This document shows, piece by piece, positions 6,654-10,126 of a DNA stretch of 10,126 nt. How positions within the stretch are numbered: the stretch's first letter is position 1; every line of letters begins with the position of its first letter. A model generated the notes under the pieces. It was not told where the DNA came from, did no database searches, and worked only from the letters and a program-made list of their open reading frames with translations. Origin of the DNA: CAIQJJ01 sp964606085 (lineage in GTDB: Bacteria; Chloroflexota; Anaerolineae; Anaerolineales; UBA4823); assembly GCA_964606085.1 (NCBI GenBank), contig CAZSFD010000129.1, forward strand, positions 1 to 10,126. The letters are read 5' to 3'. The position numbers and the translations under genes were made by a program.

Positions 6654-7076
6654 TTATTCCTCGTCTGAGTCTATCGCACCGGGTTGTTCGATGGCGATGA
6701 TTTCGCCGCGGTAGTTGACGCGCACCCGGAAGCCCAACATGCCCAGGTAAGCGCGTCCTTCTTCGGGGATGCCGGTTTGGACGACCTGATCGAACTGCTG
6801 GTCAATGTTTTTGAGTTGGTTTTCGAGTATGGCGCGCGAGAAGATATCATTCTGGCCGAGCATTTTGGCGGCCTGTTCGGCCACCAGGCCCTCGCTGCCA
6901 CGAATTTGCCCGATCATGGCCTCGAAAACCTGACGGTCAATTTCGATGGCCGGGATGTGCCGGCGGAAACCGGCGTCATCCAGCACATAACAGGGTTCAT
7001 CGCCCACCCAGGTCGTTTCGAGGGGGCGATCATATTCATCTACAACCAGGCCGGCAAACAGCGGCTGACGGGGCAT
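6654..7076 (-). CDS. Conserved protein of unknown function, 140 residues
   Basis: A soluble acidic protein without signal peptide or membrane segment. The N-terminal third is beta-like (LFAGLVVDEYDRPLETTWVGDEPCYVLDD), a helical middle follows (VFEAMIGQIRGSEGLVAEQAAKMLGQND, then AILENQLKNIDQQFDQV), and it closes with a short beta-like end (GFRVRVNYRGEIIAIEQPG) and an acidic DSDEE tail. I do not recognise a named domain; the sequence looks like a protein shared among Chloroflexota, but that is memory, not a search. Its ATG directly follows the TAA of the L,D-transpeptidase gene with no spacer, and the thioredoxin gene starts 6 bases after its own stop. Translation of the three is therefore likely coupled, and it may act with one of these neighbours. 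One Cys (29) is present. It is real by codon context and tight packing. Confidence 0.85.
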   Translation of the reverse strand: MPRQPLFAGLVVDEYDRPLETTWVGDEPCYVLDDAGFRRHIPAIEIDRQVFEAMIGQIRGSEGLVAEQAAKMLGQNDIFSRAILENQLKNIDQQFDQVVQTGIPEEGRAYLGMLGFRVRVNYRGEIIAIEQPGAIDSDEE

Positions 7077-8147
7077 TTATACGCTCTCTTCTTCGTCAAT
7101 CACATCCAGTTGTGTGCCGCGAAAGACGAAACGTTCGGGATCAGCGGGTGGCACGAAGGGGTCGCTCCAGCGGTAAATCCACTGTGCTGCCTGGGGCGTG
7201 ACGTTGATGCAGCCGTGGCTGCGGGGGCGGCCATAATTGTTGTGCCAATAGGTGCCATGGATGGCGATTCCGCTTTCGGTAATATAACATATCCACGGTA
7301 CACCCGGCAAGTCATAGCCGCTGGCGGCGATGTCACCGGCGGCCATGTGCCGTCCGGCGCGCTTGCCGGTGATGTAGTAGCGACCGGGTTTGGTCTTGTA
7401 GTTGCCGTCGCGCAGGCTGGCCCCGCTGGCGGTGCGGGCCATGAAAACGGGCTGATCGTGTTCGTAAGCGATCAACACCTGCTGACCCGTCCACACCTCG
7501 ATCCGTTTGGCCTCGGCTGGCACGGTGGGTGAAATGCGTCTCAAATCGGCCGGCGGGATCAGGCGCATGTGAACGGCCGGCACATAGTATTGGCGTTCTT
7601 TGAACTTGTCATCCCACACGCGATACCACGCTTCGCCGTCGAAATCGTATTCCAGGCCCAGAATCCAATGCACCGTTTGGTAGTAGAAGCGGTAGGCCAG
7701 CGGTTCGTAATGGCCGCGGCCGCGAAACGCATCGGTAAAAGGCACAGTCACTTCGCCCCAGGCCCCGTCTGTGGGAATGCGGTCATTGGGCTGGTTGACC
7801 ATGGCGCGCACCGGTTGGATGTCGCCGGAGTGGGCGTAGCCGTTGCCATCCAGTTGATACCACACCCGGTTGTAAGCGGGTTCTTCATCGCCCACGGTGA
7901 CATCGGTGATCTGCGGCACGGCATCTTGAAAAAGCTGGCCGATGCGCTCACCCTGGAAGGAGGGCCGGTCATACAGGTCAATGTTCTCCACGATCACGCG
8001 CCCCAACTGGTCGGGGTGGATGTCGGTGAAGGCGGCCCCAGGTTCTTTCCAGACGGCTTTGACGCCGATGGGCGGCAGCAGCGCCCCCAGCAGGCCAAGC
8101 GCTCCCAGGCGTAAAAAATCGCGACGAGAAACCGGTTTACCGTTCAC
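7077..8147 (-). CDS. Tat-exported L,D-transpeptidase (YkuD domain) with SH3-like N-terminal domain
   Basis: The protein has 356 residues. The N-terminus carries a twin-arginine signal (SRRDFLRLGA at 7-16, then a hydrophobic stretch to about 28), so it should leave the cell by the Tat route. Residues about 46-115 look like a bacterial SH3-like domain (VENIDLYDRPSFQGERIGQL, WYQLDGNGYAHSGDIQPV), often a cell-wall binding module. The YkuD catalytic domain occupies about 215-325: KRIEVWTGQQVLIAYEHD, the ITESGIAIHGTYWHNN segment with His297, and the S-H-G-C motif at 310-313 with catalytic Cys313. Such enzymes form 3-3 peptidoglycan cross-links or attach proteins to the wall. The residue two after the Cys is Asn rather than the common Arg (HGCIN). 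The start is GTG 8147, 18 bases after the stop of the upstream transpeptidase; the Tat motif begins seven codons in, so no longer start is needed. Confidence 0.92.
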   Translation of the reverse strand: MNGKPVSRRDFLRLGALGLLGALLPPIGVKAVWKEPGAAFTDIHPDQLGRVIVENIDLYDRPSFQGERIGQLFQDAVPQITDVTVGDEEPAYNRVWYQLDGNGYAHSGDIQPVRAMVNQPNDRIPTDGAWGEVTVPFTDAFRGRGHYEPLAYRFYYQTVHWILGLEYDFDGEAWYRVWDDKFKERQYYVPAVHMRLIPPADLRRISPTVPAEAKRIEVWTGQQVLIAYEHDQPVFMARTASGASLRDGNYKTKPGRYYITGKRAGRHMAAGDIAASGYDLPGVPWICYITESGIAIHGTYWHNNYGRPRSHGCINVTPQAAQWIYRWSDPFVPPADPERFVFRGTQLDVIDEEESV

Positions 8148-8165
8148 AGGATGATTTTACCGCTA

Positions 8166-9167
8166 TTAATAATGGACATTGACCAGGGTGCCAACTTCGA
8201 CGAAATCGAACACCCACCCGGCATCTTCGGTGGGGAAGTTGACGCAGCCGTGGCTCATCGGCGTGCCGAAGTTGTTGTGCCAGTAGGTGCCGTGCAGGCC
8301 GTATCCTTCGTAAAAATACATCACGTATGGCACGTTGGGCAGGTAATAGCCCGGCCCGGCCATATCGGCATAGCGATACTTGACATAGATATTGTACTGC
8401 CCGGTGACGGTGGGGGTCTGCCAGGTGCCGGTGGAGACGATGAACGATTTGACCAGTTCATGCCCGCGATAGGCCGCTGCCGATTGCTCGGTCAGGTTGA
8501 TGTCAATCCAATGTTCTTCTGCGCCGACATCCGGCAGGGGAAAGCCCAGGGCCGGGGGCGTTTCGGTGGGGATGGGCGTGGCCGTGGGAACGGGCGTGTC
8601 GGTGGGGATGGGCGTGGCCGTGAAAGTGGCCGTGGGCAGCGGCGTGGCGGTGGCTGTGGGCGTGGCGCTGGGCAGCCCCAGGGCCACCTGCGCCACGGCT
8701 ACCGGGTCTTCGCCATTCCAGGCAGCCTGCACAATGGGCCACGCGCCCACCGCAAACAACGCCAGCAGGCACAGCAGCCAGGCCGCCCCGGCCAGCCGCA
8801 CCAGCCCCGCTCGCCAGCGGTGGGCCGGACGCACGGCTGGCGTGGCCGTCGCGGACGGCAGCGCAATGGCTTGCAGGTGGCTGATGGCTGGCCGGGATGC
8901 CGTTTCAGCCCGCAGGCGGCGCACCGCCCAACGCATGGCCTTGCGCGCCCGTTCGCTGCGCGGGTTGATCGTCAGCGCCTGGTTGAGGTAGGCCACGCTG
9001 GCGCGCGGGCTGGCCAGGTTGGCCAGCCACAGCCAGCCTTCTTCACGCGTTGGCTGCAAGGCTACGGCTTGCGCGGCCCAATGGCGGGCGGTGCGCGTGT
9101 CGTGCTGCCGGTAGGCTTGCTGGCATTGCGCCAGGGCGTGCAGGAACGGGTCGGGGCGGACGTTCAT
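8166..9167 (-). CDS. Membrane-anchored L,D-transpeptidase (YkuD domain) with cytoplasmic TPR-like domain
   Basis: The protein has 333 residues in four zones. Residues 1-80 are helical and TPR-like (FLHALAQCQQAYRQHDTRTARHWAAQAVALQPTREEGWLWLAN, SVAYLNQALTINPRSERARKAM). A basic stretch precedes one transmembrane helix (about 121-146). A Pro/Thr-rich linker follows (about 166-205, repeated TATP/PTATP). The YkuD domain fills 218-333, with His292 in LHGTYWHNN and S-H-G-C at 305-308 (Cys308 catalytic). The basic residues before the helix predict type II topology: TPR-like part inside, transpeptidase outside on a flexible stalk. The function is peptidoglycan 3-3 cross-linking or wall attachment. ATG 9167 is chosen because it forms an ATGA overlap with the amidase stop; an upstream extension to 9212 would overlap the amidase coding end. 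Its catalytic core closely resembles that of the next gene (HGTYWHNN(F/Y)G.P.SHGC.N), suggesting an old duplication with different export modes. Confidence 0.92.
   Translation of the reverse strand: MNVRPDPFLHALAQCQQAYRQHDTRTARHWAAQAVALQPTREEGWLWLANLASPRASVAYLNQALTINPRSERARKAMRWAVRRLRAETASRPAISHLQAIALPSATATPAVRPAHRWRAGLVRLAGAAWLLCLLALFAVGAWPIVQAAWNGEDPVAVAQVALGLPSATPTATATPLPTATFTATPIPTDTPVPTATPIPTETPPALGFPLPDVGAEEHWIDINLTEQSAAAYRGHELVKSFIVSTGTWQTPTVTGQYNIYVKYRYADMAGPGYYLPNVPYVMYFYEGYGLHGTYWHNNFGTPMSHGCVNFPTEDAGWVFDFVEVGTLVNVHY
8553..8672 (-). repeat. Low-complexity Pro/Thr linker coding region
   Basis: This stretch codes for the stalk of the membrane-anchored L,D-transpeptidase. Degenerate units such as PTATP, PIPTDTP and PIPTETP recur. 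At DNA level it is a run of imperfect GGGCGTGG-type repeats, prone to copy-number change by slippage. The repeat is part of the gene and not a separate element. Confidence 0.75.
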
Positions 9168-9964
9168 GGGGTGGGCGTGGGCGCGGCGATGGGTTCGCTG
9201 CGCAGGAAACACAAAATGCCCTCGGCCACGCCGCGCGCCAGGGTCTCTTGATCGTTGCGCAGGCGTTCGTTGTCGCCATTGAGGAAGCCCACTTCGATGA
9301 TGGCGGCGGGCGTGTTGGGGTCAATTTCGCTGAAGGCGTGATATTGGGTCATATCGGCGGTGACGCTGCCCGGGTGCAGGGCCATGCCCGTGCGGCTGCC
9401 GTAGCGGGCTTCCATGCAGGCCACCAGCACGTTTGAATCGTGTGGGTTGGGGTTGGCCAGCGGGGCGGCTACTTTGAAGCCTTTGGCCTGATCGTTGATA
9501 TATTCGCACGAATCGGCATGAACAGAGACCAGCGCCAGCGCCCGGTAGCCCACCAGCTGTTCGTCGAACTCGGCCAGCAAATCTACCTGGTAGCCAGCCT
9601 GCAAGATGATCTGTTGTACGCGCGTGGCGATGGCGTGGTTGATGTCCACTTCTTTGATGCCGCCGAGGGCCTCAGCACAGATGGCGCCAGGGTCGTAATA
9701 AGCCGGGTCTTTGCTCCAATGGCCCGAAACGATGCCGATGCGCGGGTATGGCGTGGGGCTGGGCAGGGGAACGAGATTGACCTGCTGCGTATCGTCACCG
9801 GGGATGACGTAGGTGGGGATGGCGACCGCTTCGGGCAGGTACCAGGTGGGAATCCAGGCGGTGAAGAGTGTGGCAAACAGGCAGGCTACCACGCCGACGA
9901 TGGTCAGCGCGGTGAGAGTGTTGACTGCGGGACGTGAAGGATGGGTGACAGGTGAGTTGGACAT
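9164..9964 (-). CDS. N-acetylmuramoyl-L-alanine amidase (Amidase_3 type), membrane-anchored
   Basis: The protein has 266 residues. A transmembrane or signal-anchor helix lies at about 16-37 (LTALTIVGVVACLFATLFTA), followed by a short Pro-rich spacer. The zinc-dependent amidase domain runs from about 76 to 255. Expected ligands are His82 in IVSGHW, Glu105 in GIKEVDIN and His149 in VSVHADS, with the catalytic Glu224 in AAIIEVGFLNG. The family cleaves the bond between N-acetylmuramic acid and L-alanine in peptidoglycan, acting outside the membrane in cell separation, remodelling or recycling. The first zinc motif is GHWSKDPAYYDPGAIC rather than the common DPGHGG, a variant form. The C-terminus ends in APTPTP, and its TGA overlaps the ATG of the next gene (ATGA). 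It is the first gene of the operon. The ATG at 9964 lies six bases after a good -10 box, leaving no room for a ribosome binding site. Confidence 0.92.
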   Translation of the reverse strand: MSNSPVTHPSRPAVNTLTALTIVGVVACLFATLFTAWIPTWYLPEAVAIPTYVIPGDDTQQVNLVPLPSPTPYPRIGIVSGHWSKDPAYYDPGAICAEALGGIKEVDINHAIATRVQQIILQAGYQVDLLAEFDEQLVGYRALALVSVHADSCEYINDQAKGFKVAAPLANPNPHDSNVLVACMEARYGSRTGMALHPGSVTADMTQYHAFSEIDPNTPAAIIEVGFLNGDNERLRNDQETLARGVAEGILCFLRSEPIAAPTPTP

Positions 9965-9970
9965 ACTTGT

Positions 9971-9998
9971 AGTATAGTGATTTATGCCAGGGCGACAA
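9971..9998 (-). promoter_or_regulatory. Promoter of the cell-wall operon, predicted leaderless
   Basis: On the - strand TTGTCG (9998-9993) and TATACT (9976-9971) are spaced by 16 bases. The -10 box matches TATAAT at five of six positions. Only six bases (ACAAGT) separate it from the amidase ATG, so transcription should start at or next to the A of the start codon. Confidence 0.65.
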
Positions 9999-10025
9999 GG
10001 GGGCAGGTCGGGCGTGTAACCCGGC

Positions 10026-10054
10026 TTGACCCTTTGCCGCGCTCACGGTAAAAT
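10026..10054 (+). promoter_or_regulatory. Promoter of tRNA-Gly
   Basis: TTGACC (10026-10031) and TAAAAT (10049-10054) with a 17-base spacer are each one base from the sigma70 consensus. The tRNA begins 20 bases after the -10 box, giving a short 5' leader for RNase P. It is divergent from the cell-wall operon promoter. Confidence 0.75.
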
Positions 10055-10074
10055 CGGCTTCGCTCTTGAACGAT

Positions 10075-10126
10075 GCGGGCGTCGCCAAGTGGTAAGGCAT
10101 CAGCCTTCCAAGCTGACATTCGCGGG
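10075..10126 (+). tRNA. tRNA-Gly (anticodon TCC), 3' end outside the window
   Basis: The acceptor strand GCGGGCG (10075-10081) is followed by a D-arm with GCC/GGC stem (10084-10086 with 10096-10098). The anticodon stem TCAGC/GCTGA (10100-10104 with 10112-10116) holds the loop CTTCCAA with anticodon TCC at 10107-10109, reading GGA and GGG glycine codons. The variable loop follows, and the T-stem starts at 10122, where the window ends. About 20-25 bases are missing. Confidence 0.93.

Noticed and set aside
8553..8672. Regular GGGCGTGG-rich repeats as a possible CRISPR array or regulatory repeat
   Set aside because: The units are short, imperfect and in frame with a Pro/Thr linker; there are no unique spacers.
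9168..9212. N-terminal extension of the membrane-anchored transpeptidase to 9212
   Set aside because: The ATGA overlap at 9164-9167 is a standard operon junction, and the extension would be His/Arg-rich sequence overlapping the amidase tail.
8151..9251. 366-codon + strand ORF opposite the membrane-anchored transpeptidase
   Set aside because: It is low-complexity, Gly/Arg-rich over the reverse of the Pro/Thr linker, with no domain; the opposite strand is clearly coding.

Overview
The window is a GC-rich, almost fully coding stretch of a bacterial chromosome. Several traits point to the phylum Chloroflexota, probably an Anaerolineae-like lineage. These are a large secreted protein of carboxypeptidase-regulatory-like repeats ending in a YLPV-type tail, Pro/Thr linkers in membrane-anchored cell-wall enzymes, a tandem-domain MerR regulator and a GlnRS. 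That placement is inferred from protein style; no rRNA gene is present to confirm it.

Left part, + strand. Positions 3-1769 hold the 3' end of a large surface or secreted protein, closed by a strong hairpin (1802-1837). A short, more AT-rich patch (1895-2276) follows. It holds the remains of a nucleotidyltransferase/HEPN (MNT/HEPN) toxin-antitoxin pair: the nucleotidyltransferase has a single-base frameshift just after its GS motif, and the HEPN partner is reduced to its two ends by an internal deletion. Next comes an intact regulator with two MerR DNA-binding domains (2280-3047).

Right part, - strand, read from about 9964 down to 3086. A promoter at 9971-9998 places its -10 box six bases before the ATG of an N-acetylmuramoyl-L-alanine amidase, which predicts a leaderless transcript. 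The genes then follow tightly: amidase, membrane-anchored L,D-transpeptidase (ATGA overlap), Tat-exported L,D-transpeptidase (18-bp gap), a 140-residue protein of unknown function (stop and start directly abut), a CnoX-like thioredoxin-TPR protein (6-bp gap) and glutaminyl-tRNA synthetase (19-bp gap). A hairpin (4050-4077) separates glnS from a final gene for a DMT/EamA-family permease. The layout suggests one long transcription unit that joins peptidoglycan remodelling and cross-linking outside the cell to a protein-quality-control thioredoxin and a translation enzyme inside it.

Right edge. A tRNA-Gly(TCC) gene begins at 10075 on the + strand behind a clear sigma70-type promoter, divergent from the cell-wall operon, and is cut off by the window end. 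The main items to check are the decayed MNT/HEPN pair, the leaderless cell-wall operon with its unknown 140-residue member, and the type II membrane L,D-transpeptidase with a cytoplasmic TPR-like domain. I found no CRISPR array, transposase or phage gene.
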